A DNA stretch of 23,142 nt from JBKDZR01 sp047971485 (GCA_047971485.1 JBKDZR010000113.1:1-23142); one strand, 5' to 3'. Shown: positions 15,703 through 23,142, counted from the first letter of the stretch. Translations and numbers: made by a program. Notes: generated from the sequence alone by a model not told the origin.

Positions 15703-15815
15703 TGGACGCCACCCCTCATGCGGTACTCTGGTCGGTATCGGTGCTCTGGTCGCGCAGCCACGCGCCCGGCAGCCGGAAGACGGGTCTACTCAACCTAGGG
15801 GTAACAGACGGGTTC

Positions 15816-15837
15816 CCAACAGACCACCTGTTGTTGG
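15816..15837. promoter_or_regulatory. Overlapping inverted repeats upstream of the epsC-like gene
   Basis: CAACAG (15817-15822) pairs with CTGTTG (15828-15833) around 5 bases; CCAACA (15816-15821) can instead pair with TGTTGG (15832-15837). It lies in the 182-base gap after the phosphoglycosyltransferase gene, about 115 bases before the dehydratase start. It could be an operator or a processing hairpin. Confidence 0.3.
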
Positions 15838-15884
15838 CCCCAGCCTGGCCATCACGCCCTTTTTTCTGGAAAATCAGACTGATT

Positions 15885-16511
15885 TCAGCCACCGGGACGC
15901 CGATCAACGCCCAAAACCTGGGCAAAAGTACGCCCCAGAAGCACGACATCAACGCAAAGCGAGCGATGATCCCGGTACATCAGATCCAGCCGCGCCTTGC
16001 GGGGGACGCACCGGCGCAGATAGGTGGCATGGGTCTCGGCCCCCGAGGTACAGCGGCGCAGCAGGCGTTCCTCATGCCGGCGATAAACCAGCGTCGCCAG
16101 CCCGGTCAGCCCCGGCCGGCACCGCAACACCTGGCGATAGAGATCCGGAGCCGCTTCAACATAAGCGCGCAGGGGCGGGCGCGGGCCGACCAGGCTCATG
16201 TCGCCGGCGATCACATTGACCAGTTGGGGCAGTTCATCCAACCGGTAGCGGCGCAGGACACGGCCCGTGCGGGTGATGCGATCCGCCTTGTCTGCGCCGG
16301 TGACACCGGCATCGGCCGGATCGCTGCGCATGGTCCGGAACTTGAGCAAGGCAAAGGACCGCTCGGCATCGCGCATCCGTTCCGAACGGTAGAAGACCGG
16401 CCCCCCGTCGAAAATCAGGATCGCCAGGGCCACCGCCCCCATGATCGGCCACAGTAGCCCGATGGCCACCACCGCGACACACAGATCGAAGATCCGTTTC
16501 GCAGGGGTCAT
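15885..16511 (-). CDS. Initiating phosphoglycosyltransferase (small monotopic PglC type)
   Basis: A 208-residue bacterial sugar transferase. An N-terminal re-entrant hydrophobic segment (7-34) is followed by FDGGPVFYRSERM, LLKFRTM (55-61), the catalytic Asp-Glu pair at 92-93 in DELPQLVNVIAGDMSLVGPRP (92-112), and RPGLTGLA (132-139). It has only the core domain, like PglC and WreU, not the larger WbaP/WcaJ form. It transfers a sugar-1-phosphate from a UDP-sugar to undecaprenyl phosphate at the inner membrane, starting glycan assembly. The ATG at 16511 overlaps the SDR stop as ATGA, so the two are coupled; frame upstream to 16664 is rejected as it lies inside the SDR gene. The C-terminal 50 residues are Arg-rich. 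Confidence 0.92.
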   Translation of the reverse strand: MTPAKRIFDLCVAVVAIGLLWPIMGAVALAILIFDGGPVFYRSERMRDAERSFALLKFRTMRSDPADAGVTGADKADRITRTGRVLRRYRLDELPQLVNVIAGDMSLVGPRPPLRAYVEAAPDLYRQVLRCRPGLTGLATLVYRRHEERLLRRCTSGAETHATYLRRCVPRKARLDLMYRDHRSLCVDVVLLGRTFAQVLGVDRRPGG

Positions 16512-17404
16512 GGGCGCGCCTCTGCCAAGGCCAGCCAATCCGCAACCAGCGCCTCGGGCGACAGACGGACATCGCCGGCCAGTTCCGGCACGCGCGCCAG
16601 CAGACGGTCGGTTGCCAGCCCCAGGACCGGCAGTGCCGTGTCCGGCGCAGGGCGCCAGGACCAAGGCACCGGCGCCCCTGCCGCCGCCCGCGCCTGCAGC
16701 AGGGCATCCATGGCGACGGGGGGGCCATCGGCCAGGTTCAGGATCTCGCGCCCCCTGGCCACAGGCCTGTCCGCCATCGCTCGCACCAGCCGCGCCACGG
16801 TCATCGGACTGGCATAACTGCGCCGGGGGGCCGTGCCATCGGCGAACCTGTCCAGCCGCAAAGGTGCCTCGGGCGTCGCGCAGGCCACCGCATCGGCCAG
16901 CATGTCAGCCCCGATGACATTGGCCAGCCGCAAGATCAGAACGTCCATCGCCCCCGCAACCGGCGCCGCCGCAACGGCCTGCTCCATGGCCAGCTTCGCC
17001 ACGCCATAGGCGTTGGCCGGGGCCGGGGCCATCGCCTCGGAAATGTCAGGCCGGACCAGCGCCCCATACACTGCCGCGCTGGACATGAAGAGACTACGCG
17101 GGACCCCGGCCTTCCCCGCCGCGGCCAACGCGGTCAGGGCAAGGGTGGTATTGGCGTCAAGCCCCCGGGCCCCGGTCTTGCCCCACAGGCACACCACCAG
17201 CCGGGGCCGCAAATCGGCCAGCCAGCCGGTCAGATCCCCCGGATCGTCACCCGCCTGCCAGACCAGATCGATACCCGGCCCGGCGATGCGCGCCTGGACA
17301 CGCACGCCCTCCGCCCCGCCCTGCACCGCAAGGGCGCGACGCAGCAGCCGGCCAACCCGTCCGGCCCCACCCAACAGCACGATCGGGCCGCCCGAACCGG
17401 TCAC
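16508..17404 (-). CDS. Extended SDR sugar-nucleotide epimerase/reductase
   Basis: A 298-residue cytoplasmic Rossmann-fold enzyme. It has the cofactor motif GGAGRVG (12-18), SSAAVYG (109-115), the catalytic YGVAK (Tyr133, Lys137), and a C-terminal substrate domain with APRRSYASPMTVARLV. This is the NAD-dependent epimerase/dehydratase family. Its position between kpsT and the phosphoglycosyltransferase, with a WbpM-type dehydratase nearby, suggests the 4-keto reductase step of a 6-deoxy amino sugar (the role of WreQ in Rhizobium etli QuiNAc synthesis); that is inference, and an epimerase is equally possible. The GTG start overlaps the kpsT stop as GTGA. Composition is very Ala/Pro/Arg-rich. Confidence 0.85.
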   Translation of the reverse strand: MTGSGGPIVLLGGAGRVGRLLRRALAVQGGAEGVRVQARIAGPGIDLVWQAGDDPGDLTGWLADLRPRLVVCLWGKTGARGLDANTTLALTALAAAGKAGVPRSLFMSSAAVYGALVRPDISEAMAPAPANAYGVAKLAMEQAVAAAPVAGAMDVLILRLANVIGADMLADAVACATPEAPLRLDRFADGTAPRRSYASPMTVARLVRAMADRPVARGREILNLADGPPVAMDALLQARAAAGAPVPWSWRPAPDTALPVLGLATDRLLARVPELAGDVRLSPEALVADWLALAEARP

Positions 17405-18069
17405 ACCGTTTCGACCTTCATGTTGAACACATGTCGATCAATCGCTTCTGAGACATCCTCGAAGAAGGTCAGCTCGCCTTGCTCCAGCACGGCGGCAGCG
17501 GTGCACATATCCTTGATCTGCCCCATGGAATGGCTGACCATCACCGCGCCGGAATGTTCCAGTCGCTCACGGAACACCACGCTGCATTTCCGCCGGAACC
17601 GCTGATCCCCAACCGAGGTCACCTCATCCACCAGATAGGTATCGAAGGGCACGCCCATGGACACGGCAAAGGCCAGCCGTGCCTTCATCCCCGACGAATA
17701 GGTGCGGACGGGCAGAAAGAAAAACTCGTCCAGTTCGGCGAAATCCTGCACGAAAGCCTTCAGCGCCTTGGTGTCGACCCCATAGATCCTGGCGACGAAG
17801 GCCGTGTTCTGCGCCCCGGTCAGATCGCCGTGGAACGACCCGGCGAACCCGATCGGCCAGGACACGGTCCCATGGCGGATCACCTCGCCCCGGTCAGGAT
17901 CCTGGGTGCCGGCGATTATCCGCAACAGGGTGGATTTGCCGGCCCCGTTTCGCCCCAGCAGACCCAGACGCATCCCGCGCGGCAAGGCCAGCGTACAGGG
18001 ATGCAACACGACCTTCCTGCGCCCACCCTCGGTCGCGTAGGACTTGGACAGGTTGCGCAATTCCAGCAT
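17401..18069 (-). CDS. kpsT: Capsule export ABC transporter ATPase, KpsT-like
   Basis: A 222-residue ATPase. It has Walker A GRNGAGKST (39-47), signature YSSGMKARL (124-132), Walker B TYLVDE (144-149, catalytic Glu149) and the switch His180. PIGFAGSFHGDLTGAQNTAFVARIYG is typical of polysaccharide exporters (KpsT, BexA, CtrD, Wzt). It lacks the C-terminal carbohydrate-binding domain of many Wzt proteins, which places it with the capsule group. It powers KpsM in moving polysaccharide over the inner membrane. The start at 18069 (MLELRNLSKSY) leaves 14 bases after the kpsE stop; the open frame further upstream overlaps kpsE and is rejected. Confidence 0.93.
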   Translation of the reverse strand: MLELRNLSKSYATEGGRRKVVLHPCTLALPRGMRLGLLGRNGAGKSTLLRIIAGTQDPDRGEVIRHGTVSWPIGFAGSFHGDLTGAQNTAFVARIYGVDTKALKAFVQDFAELDEFFFLPVRTYSSGMKARLAFAVSMGVPFDTYLVDEVTSVGDQRFRRKCSVVFRERLEHSGAVMVSHSMGQIKDMCTAAAVLEQGELTFFEDVSEAIDRHVFNMKVETV

Positions 18070-18083
18070 GGGGCGGTCGGGGG

Positions 18084-19379
18084 TCAGCGTCGGTCTCGGA
18101 TCGAATAGGCGGTCAGCACAACCAGGGCCCATGCCATGAACAGGAAAAGGGTCACGACCAGGGCCCAAACGACCCGTTCGGGGTAGATTGCGGTTTGCGC
18201 CAGGGTGGGTGGGATATGAACGGCCAGATAGCGGCTGCGCCGCCGCGCCTCGGCAACGGCGGAGTCATAGGCAGCCCGAGCCGCCAGATAGGCGCGTTCG
18301 GCGAATTCGCGATCGACCAACAGGCTTTCGTAAACCCCGACAACCCGCGACAGGGGATCGCTTTCCCCCCCCTGACTGCGGGCGCCAACCTTGGTGCGTT
18401 CCTCGGCGATGCGCCGTTCTATGGCCTCGATCTTGCGATCGGCCTGCTGGATGCGCGGATCGCCGGCATTGGTGGTCGTTCCGATCAGCAGATCGCGCTG
18501 AACCATGGCCTCGGCCAGCCCTTGCTGCAAGGCGGTGATCACCCCCATTTGGCCCGCGAAATCGGCCGTCGGATCAATGATCTGTTCCACATCACGGAAT
18601 TGCGACATGGCCAGACGGGTTTCACGCAACTGACCGGCGGCCTCGTCCAGTTCATTCTTGGCCTGGCGGATGGTGTCGGCCTGGGCAATCCCGCTCAGCC
18701 GGTCAATCAGCGCGCTGCTTTCATCCAGCACGATCTGAACAATGCGCTGCGCATCCTCGGCCCGGTAGGCATTGACCTCGATCGTGATCAGGCCGGTATC
18801 GGGTTCGAACACCACAGACAGGATCCGCTGCCAGTACTCGACCATGTCTTCAAGACTGGCCTCCGGCGCCAGGGCGAACAGGGGATCACGGCCATGGACT
18901 GCGCCATAAAGTGACCGCAGATCCATCGCATCATCCACCGCCTCGACCATGGTTTGGGACCGGATGAACTGATAGAGGATATCGGCGTCCGGTGCCGCCC
19001 CCCCGCCCAGATTCAGCCCCGGCAGGCCCACCATCATCTCGACCGCACCACCGCTGTCTTCCCGATGCACCGAAAACGCCGCCTGCGAGGCATAGCGATC
19101 CACGGCGTTGTTCCACAGGTAGACATAGGTGGCCAGCGCCGGCAGCAGCACGCACAGCACGAAGCTGGCCAGCAACAGCACATGGCGCCGCTCCATCCGC
19201 GCGGACGGCACACCGTGCTGGCGGGTGGCTTTGAATTCCACCACCCGGGCAGCCTGATCCACCGCAGGTTTGGCCTCCGGTTTCGCCGCAGCCGGCTTGG
19301 CCGTTTTCGGGGCCGGCCCCTTGTCTTTCGGGGGCTGCCCCTTGTCCTTTGGCACCTTGGCCCCGTCCTGCGCCGTCAC
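18084..19379 (-). CDS. kpsE: Capsule export polysaccharide co-polymerase, KpsE-like
   Basis: A 431-residue inner-membrane protein of the BexC/CtrB/KpsE family. It has a cytoplasmic Lys/Pro/Ala-rich head (1-62), a first membrane helix (about 65-88), a large periplasmic domain with predicted coiled coil (about 240-370), then the Pro-containing region PPTLAQTAIYPERV and a second membrane helix near the C terminus. Such proteins link the KpsMT transporter to the outer-membrane exporter. The GTG start at 19379 has GAGGA 7-8 bases upstream. The low-complexity KPKDKG-type repeats in the head are longer than in E. coli KpsE (382 residues), which accounts for most of the extra length. Confidence 0.9.
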   Translation of the reverse strand: MTAQDGAKVPKDKGQPPKDKGPAPKTAKPAAAKPEAKPAVDQAARVVEFKATRQHGVPSARMERRHVLLLASFVLCVLLPALATYVYLWNNAVDRYASQAAFSVHREDSGGAVEMMVGLPGLNLGGGAAPDADILYQFIRSQTMVEAVDDAMDLRSLYGAVHGRDPLFALAPEASLEDMVEYWQRILSVVFEPDTGLITIEVNAYRAEDAQRIVQIVLDESSALIDRLSGIAQADTIRQAKNELDEAAGQLRETRLAMSQFRDVEQIIDPTADFAGQMGVITALQQGLAEAMVQRDLLIGTTTNAGDPRIQQADRKIEAIERRIAEERTKVGARSQGGESDPLSRVVGVYESLLVDREFAERAYLAARAAYDSAVAEARRRSRYLAVHIPPTLAQTAIYPERVVWALVVTLFLFMAWALVVLTAYSIRDRR

Positions 19380-19451
19380 GGCAAGTTCCTCGTCCTAACT
19401 ACGGGCCCAGTCTAGCACTGGCGGGCAGGCAAGCAAAAGGCCCGATGCCAA

Positions 19452-20231
19452 TCACAGCTCATTCAGGATTTTCTTGTGATACCGACGCAGGAAAAACACC
19501 CCCAGAACCGCCGGAATCGCCGCGAAAAACAGGACATAGTTCACCGAGATATAATCCCCCGCATAGGTCGGATAGAGCCCCCTTCGCATCAACCCGACGA
19601 TATGGATCAGCGGGTTCCACCACAGGATATCCTGGGCAAAGGGCGGCATAGCATCATAGGTAAAGAAGATCCCTGAGACGATGAACATCGGCCGGTTCAG
19701 GATCGCCCAGATCCGCTGATACGTGGGCAGGATCGAAAACAGCACACAATTCAGCGCCCCCACGCCAAACCCCAGGAACAAGGTCAGGGCCATGGCCTGG
19801 GAAACGATCCCGAAATCAACCACTGCACGGGTATCCTGGGTCAGCAAAAGCGCGCTGAGGATCAGATAGGCAACCAGGATCTGGGTCACCCCGTTCAGCA
19901 CGAACCGCGCCAGGGCCGCATCCAGGAACGTGACCCGGGGATAGACCAGTAAACCGCGCGAGAACTGCACCGCGGTGGCGATTTTCTGCTGCGTGCTCAT
20001 ATACGCCAGAAACGGCACCACGCCGCTGCCATAAAACAGGGCGAAACTGGTCCCCAGCGGCGGCGCGCGCATCATCAGGCTGAACATGGCGGTCAACAAC
20101 ACGATCCCGAAGACCGGTTCAGCCACCACCCAGAAATACCCGCCGGCCGAGCGACCGTAGGTTGTGCTCATCTCGCGCAGGATCAGCGCCATGATGACGC
20201 GCGGGGTGCGAAGGCTGAACGGGATCGCCAT
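19452..20231 (-). CDS. kpsM: Capsule export ABC transporter permease, KpsM-like
   Basis: A 259-residue ABC-2 type permease with six hydrophobic helices. It has the cytoplasmic start RVIMALILREMSTTYGRSAGGYFWVVAEPV typical of KpsM/BexB/CtrC, and IFFTYDAMPPFAQDILWWNPLIHIVGLMRRGLYPTY before the last helices. Length matches E. coli KpsM (258). It forms the inner-membrane channel for capsular polysaccharide with KpsT. The start at 20231 is the family start; the open frame to 20393 is upstream noise. It is the first gene of the minus-strand locus, 72 bases ahead of kpsE, and its leader carries a perfect 11-bp inverted repeat (20263-20302). Confidence 0.93.
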   Translation of the reverse strand: MAIPFSLRTPRVIMALILREMSTTYGRSAGGYFWVVAEPVFGIVLLTAMFSLMMRAPPLGTSFALFYGSGVVPFLAYMSTQQKIATAVQFSRGLLVYPRVTFLDAALARFVLNGVTQILVAYLILSALLLTQDTRAVVDFGIVSQAMALTLFLGFGVGALNCVLFSILPTYQRIWAILNRPMFIVSGIFFTYDAMPPFAQDILWWNPLIHIVGLMRRGLYPTYAGDYISVNYVLFFAAIPAVLGVFFLRRYHKKILNEL

Positions 20232-20262
20232 GGGCGGATACGGGAACGTCGTTGGAATATGC

Positions 20263-20302
20263 CGGTCTTGTCTACGTGCCCACCGGCCCAGAGACAAGAC
20301 CG
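20263..20302. promoter_or_regulatory. 11-bp perfect inverted repeat in front of kpsM
   Basis: CGGTCTTGTCT (20263-20273) and AGACAAGACCG (20292-20302) are exact reverse complements around 18 bases, starting 32 bases upstream of the kpsM ATG. On the minus strand the arms contain TTGTCT and TAGACA spaced by 17 bases, so the repeat may overlap a promoter core. It could equally be a leader hairpin. No T-run follows, so it is not an intrinsic attenuator. Confidence 0.55.
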
Positions 20303-20425
20303 TCTCGTCACCGGGAATCACCCCCCGACAAGGCCGCCCCCGGCCGCTGTGGCACTGTTGCATCCGGCGCGCGGCGCGCAACGGCCGCTCCACCGGGCAT
20401 CACCACGCTTCAGGCACCAAACCTG

Positions 20426-20454
20426 TTGCATATATGGCAATGTTTCGCCAAAAT
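20426..20454 (+). promoter_or_regulatory. Possible sigma-70 promoter for yjbE
   Basis: TTGCAT (20426-20431) and CAAAAT (20449-20454) are separated by 17 bases, about 100 bases before the yjbE start. The -35 half also forms TTGC-N7-GCAA (20426-20440), which could be a regulator site. Judged by eye only. Confidence 0.3.
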
Positions 20455-20554
20455 CATGCCACGCATACGCTGCGGCTGCGGCCGGATCCCTTTACCCATC
20501 ATTCATTTCGTGTATCTATGTCATCAAGTCAGTCTGAATATTCTGGAGTGCACC

Positions 20555-20797
20555 ATGACCAAGCTTCTGGCCCTTGCCACCGCCGCTCTTCTGGGGGCCG
20601 TGTCCATCGCCGCCGCCCAGCAATCCACTGCCCCCGTGGACGTTTCCCAAGCCGGGACTGCATCAACCACTGGCACCATGACCTCCACCGCCACGATCGC
20701 GGCTGCGGCTGTTGTTGTTGGCGGCGCGCTGGCCGTGAACAATGCGATCGAAGACGACGACGACGCCCCGGCGACAACCACGTCTTCGGCCCGGTAA
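20555..20797 (+). CDS. yjbE: YjbE/GfcA-like small secreted Ser/Thr/Ala-rich protein
   Basis: An 80-residue protein. A signal peptide (MTKLLALATAALLGAVSIAAAQ) is followed by a Ser/Thr/Gln segment, a hydrophobic Ala/Val stretch (TIAAAAVVVGGALAV), an acidic run EDDDD and a Thr/Ser tail. Length and composition match E. coli YjbE (80 residues) and GfcA, the first genes of the yjbEFGH and gfc operons; sequence identity is low in this class, so the call rests on features and on yjbF/yjbH in the same locus. GGAG (20545-20548) is 6 bases before the ATG; open frame upstream to 20252 is noise. It is transcribed alone, divergent from kpsM, and ends at a strong terminator. Molecular role unknown. Confidence 0.7.
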   Translation: MTKLLALATAALLGAVSIAAAQQSTAPVDVSQAGTASTTGTMTSTATIAAAAVVVGGALAVNNAIEDDDDAPATTTSSAR

Positions 20798-20821
20798 GCC
20801 GAACGGCCCACAAACTTTTGC

Positions 20822-20848
20822 AAAGGCGGCCCTTCTGGCCGCCTTTTT
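20822..20848 (+). terminator. Strong intrinsic terminator after yjbE
   Basis: AAAGGCGGCC (20822-20831) pairs perfectly with GGCCGCCTTT (20837-20846) across a 5-base loop, with the T-run reaching 20848. It lies 25 bases after the yjbE stop and isolates it from mrpA. Confidence 0.92.
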
Positions 20849-20921
20849 CGCGTCTCCCTCTGCCGGGTCCACCTGGATCACGGGGTGTTCACGATTTCGC
20901 GATCATTTTTCATGACCGAAA

Positions 20922-20937
20922 GATGACGCCCGTCATC
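20922..20937. promoter_or_regulatory. GATGACG-CC-CGTCATC palindrome upstream of mrpA
   Basis: Perfect 7-bp arms around two bases, 80 bases before the mrpA start and after the yjbE terminator, in an AT-richer promoter-like stretch. It is a good candidate operator or activator site for the mrp operon; the regulator is unknown. Confidence 0.45.
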
Positions 20938-21016
20938 ATTCTCTGGTATCCCAGTTATCATCTGATTATCCATGGTCAGACAACTGTACTGCAGAGATGA
21001 GGACCGGATCCCGCAT

Positions 21017-23142
21017 ATGGCCGACGATCACGCATCCGAAGACGGCTGGGCCAATCTGACCGGACTGGTACCGGTCCTGATCGCCGGCGCCCTTTTCGCC
21101 TTTTTCGCCCGTTTCCTGCCCGATATCGCCGCGGGGATCCCGCAGCGGACGACCCTGGACTGGGCCCCGGACTTCGGTATCGCGCTCAGCTTTTACCTGG
21201 ATGGTCTGAGCCTGACCTTCGCCCTGCTGATCACGGGGATTGGCGCGTTGGTGATGCTGTATTCCGCGCGCTATCTGAACGGGCACCAGCACCGGCTGCG
21301 CTTTTCGATCTACCTGACCCTGTTCATGCTGGCCATGCTGGGCCTGGTTCTGGCCGACAACCTGATCGCACTGTTTGTCTTTTGGGAACTGACCAGCATC
21401 ACCTCTTTTCTGCTGATCGGCTTTTCCCATGCCAGCGAAGGATCGCGCCGCGCCGCGCTGCAGGCATTGCTGGTAACGGTCAGCGGCGGGCTGGCGATGC
21501 TGGCCGGCTTTATCCTGATCGGCACAGTCGCGGGCACCTATGAACTGTCCGAGATCCGCGCCATGGGCGGGATCCTTCGCGACAGCACGCTTTATGGCCC
21601 GATCCTGATCCTCGTACTGGCCGGCGCCTTCACCAAGTCCGCACAAATGCCGTTCCATTTCTGGCTGCCCAACGCCATGGCCGCCCCGACACCGGTTTCG
21701 GCCTATCTGCATTCGGCCACCATGGTGAAGGGCGGGGTCTATCTGCTGGCACGGATGCATCCGTCGCTGTCGGGCACCGATCCGTGGCTGTGGATCCTGC
21801 TGATCTTTGGCGGCGTGACGGCCGTCTTTGCCTCGGTCGTTGCGATCCGGCAGACAGATATCAAGCAGACCCTGGCGTATACGACGCTGATGGCCCTGGG
21901 GACGCTGGTGATGTTCCTGTCGGCACCGGGCGGCTATGCGGTGACCGGGGCGGTGGCCTTTCTGGTCATCCATTCCTTCTACAAGGCGGCGCTGTTCCTG
22001 ATGATCGGCTGCGTCGACCTGCGCACCGGCACCCGCGACGCGACCATTCTGGGCGGGTTGATCCGCGAGATGCCGCTGACCGGGGTCGCCGCCGCCCTGG
22101 CCGCGCTGTCCATGGCCGGGCTGCCCCCGTTCCTGGGCTTCATCGGCAAGGAGTTGCTTTACAAGGGCGCACTGGAAAGCGACGGCAGCGTGGCCTTCAT
22201 GACCGCCGCCACCTTCGCGGCCAGTGCACTGATGGTGGCCGCTGGCGGGATTGTCGCGCTGAAGCCCTTTTGGGGCAGCCGCCATGACTTGTCCGAGCGC
22301 CACGTCCCCGAGGCCGAGGCCCCTTGGCCAATGCTGGTCGGGCCGCTGCTGCTGGCCGGGCTGGGGCTGGGCTTTGGCATCGCCCCCCATTGGCTGCAAA
22401 TCCATGTCACCACCCCCGCCGTTACCGCCATCACCGGCAGTTCAGGCGAGGCCAAGGCCCTGCATCTCTGGGCCGGCGTGAACACCGCGCTGATCCTGTC
22501 GCTGGCCACCTATGCCGTGGGCGCCGCCCTGTATCTGGGCCATCGCCGGCTGCGCGACGCGCTGATCCGGGCTGAAGAACGGCTGATCAACTTCGATCGC
22601 GGCTGGGATGCAACCCTGGCCGGACTGCTGGCCGGATCCGGCTGGGTGACCGGGCGTATCCAGACCGGCGTCTTGCGCCAGTACATGACGGTGGTGTTCG
22701 GGGTGTTTCTCGTCTCGCTGCTGGTCGGGTTCACGATGGAGGCGGTTTTGCTGACCTCGCTGGATCTGCCCGAAGTGCGGCCCAAGCATTTTGGGGTGTT
22801 CGCCCTGACCCTGGCGGGGATGATCGTGACCGTGACCACCCGGTCGCGCATTGTCGCAATCTCCGGGCTGGGCGTGGTCGGGATCGGGGTGTCGCTGATC
22901 TTCATCCTGTTCGGCGCCCCGGATCTGGCGATCACCCAACTGTTGGTTGAGGTGCTGGTCGTCGTCCTGTTCTCCATCGCCGCGCTGCGGCTGCCCTTCC
23001 TGCCCCGGCGCAACCAGCAAAAGCGGCGCTGGGGCGACATGATCATGGCATTGATAGTCGGGGCGACGGTAACGACGACCATGCTGGTCGCCATCTCCGG
23101 CGATATCGACCGCCGGCTGACCGCCTTTTTCGAGGCCTCCAG
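21017..23142 (+). CDS. mrpA: Mrp-type Na+/H+ antiporter subunit A (partial, 3' end missing)
   Basis: 708 codons are present and the frame runs off the window. It is a polytopic membrane protein related to NuoL. LDGLSLTFALLITGIGALVMLYSARYL opens the family core. FVFWELTSITSFLLIGF carries Glu124, FTKSAQMPFHFWLPNAMAAPTPVSAYLHSATMVKGG carries Lys207 and Lys238, all proton-path residues in the family. The last part (from about 565) is the MrpB-like DUF4040 region (LFGAPDLAITQLLVEVLVVVLF). It couples proton uptake to Na+ (or K+) export, as one subunit of a six- or seven-part complex encoded downstream. The ATG at 21017 is chosen (AGGA 13 bases upstream); an in-frame ATG at 20972 has no ribosome site but is not excluded. 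Confidence 0.93.
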   Translation, partial: MADDHASEDGWANLTGLVPVLIAGALFAFFARFLPDIAAGIPQRTTLDWAPDFGIALSFYLDGLSLTFALLITGIGALVMLYSARYLNGHQHRLRFSIYLTLFMLAMLGLVLADNLIALFVFWELTSITSFLLIGFSHASEGSRRAALQALLVTVSGGLAMLAGFILIGTVAGTYELSEIRAMGGILRDSTLYGPILILVLAGAFTKSAQMPFHFWLPNAMAAPTPVSAYLHSATMVKGGVYLLARMHPSLSGTDPWLWILLIFGGVTAVFASVVAIRQTDIKQTLAYTTLMALGTLVMFLSAPGGYAVTGAVAFLVIHSFYKAALFLMIGCVDLRTGTRDATILGGLIREMPLTGVAAALAALSMAGLPPFLGFIGKELLYKGALESDGSVAFMTAATFAASALMVAAGGIVALKPFWGSRHDLSERHVPEAEAPWPMLVGPLLLAGLGLGFGIAPHWLQIHVTTPAVTAITGSSGEAKALHLWAGVNTALILSLATYAVGAALYLGHRRLRDALIRAEERLINFDRGWDATLAGLLAGSGWVTGRIQTGVLRQYMTVVFGVFLVSLLVGFTMEAVLLTSLDLPEVRPKHFGVFALTLAGMIVTVTTRSRIVAISGLGVVGIGVSLIFILFGAPDLAITQLLVEVLVVVLFSIAALRLPFLPRRNQQKRRWGDMIMALIVGATVTTTMLVAISGDIDRRLTAFFEAS

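Larger units (their letters stand above)
20232..20554. other. Divergent control region between kpsM and yjbE
   Basis: 323 bases with no credible gene. It holds the kpsM-side inverted repeat at 20263-20302, a GC-rich middle (20320-20400), and an AT-richer stretch from about 20420 to 20545 with a possible promoter for yjbE. It probably co-ordinates both sides of the polysaccharide locus. Confidence 0.65.

Noticed and set aside
13780..15798. 672-codon open frame on the plus strand opposite the dehydratase gene.
   Set aside because: His/Gln/Arg-rich low-complexity text with no domain; the opposite strand encodes a complete two-domain enzyme with all motifs.
20966..22405. 479-codon open frame on the minus strand opposite mrpA.
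   Set aside because: Its translation is Gln/Gly/Arg/Asp-rich without hydrophobic core or family motifs. It is a high-GC antisense shadow of the clear mrpA gene.

Overview
The window is GC-rich chromosomal DNA, about two-thirds G+C by eye. Gene content and order point to an alphaproteobacterium of the Rhodobacterales (Rhodobacteraceae). Supporting markers are the sseA / aromatic aminotransferase / MscS-type channel / arfB neighbourhood, many ATGA and GTGA stop/start overlaps, a VPLPA-type sorting tail and an Mrp antiporter. The genus cannot be fixed from sequence alone.

Layout. Positions 1-102 hold the end of pyrF. Positions 103-523 are a gene-free stretch with a perfect 22-bp inverted repeat that could fold into a multi-branched RNA. 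Positions 524-2565 hold sseA overlapping a class I aminotransferase, closed by a terminator. A large MscS-family channel (2801-4999) abuts the convergent ribosome-rescue gene arfB. Upstream of arfB is a very strong Shine-Dalgarno sequence in front of an 18-residue reading frame. A secreted protein with a VPxPA-type C-terminal anchor (5747-6430) overlaps a convergent VUT/YhhQ transporter gene. Positions 7118-10268 are a three-gene overlapping minus-strand operon: MFS transporter, MepA murein endopeptidase and a phytase-like esterase. A small YggT gene follows at 10484.

The main accessory feature is a minus-strand polysaccharide locus from 20231 down to 10862: kpsM, kpsE, kpsT, an extended SDR, a small phosphoglycosyltransferase, an EpsC/WbpM/PglF-type nucleotide-sugar dehydratase, yjbH and yjbF. 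A yjbE-like gene (20555-20797) diverges from kpsM. The apparent division of labour is that the dehydratase and SDR make a 6-deoxy amino sugar nucleotide and the phosphoglycosyltransferase loads it on undecaprenyl phosphate. KpsM/T/E would move polymer across the inner membrane and periplasm, and YjbF/YjbH would act at the outer membrane. No polymerising glycosyltransferase, KpsC/KpsS, OPX protein (KpsD/Wza) or YjbG is present, so the locus is an unusual hybrid or is completed elsewhere.

The window ends inside mrpA (21017 onward), the first gene of a probable Mrp Na+/H+ antiporter operon, separated from yjbE by a strong terminator. I found no tRNA, rRNA gene, CRISPR array, insertion sequence or transposase.
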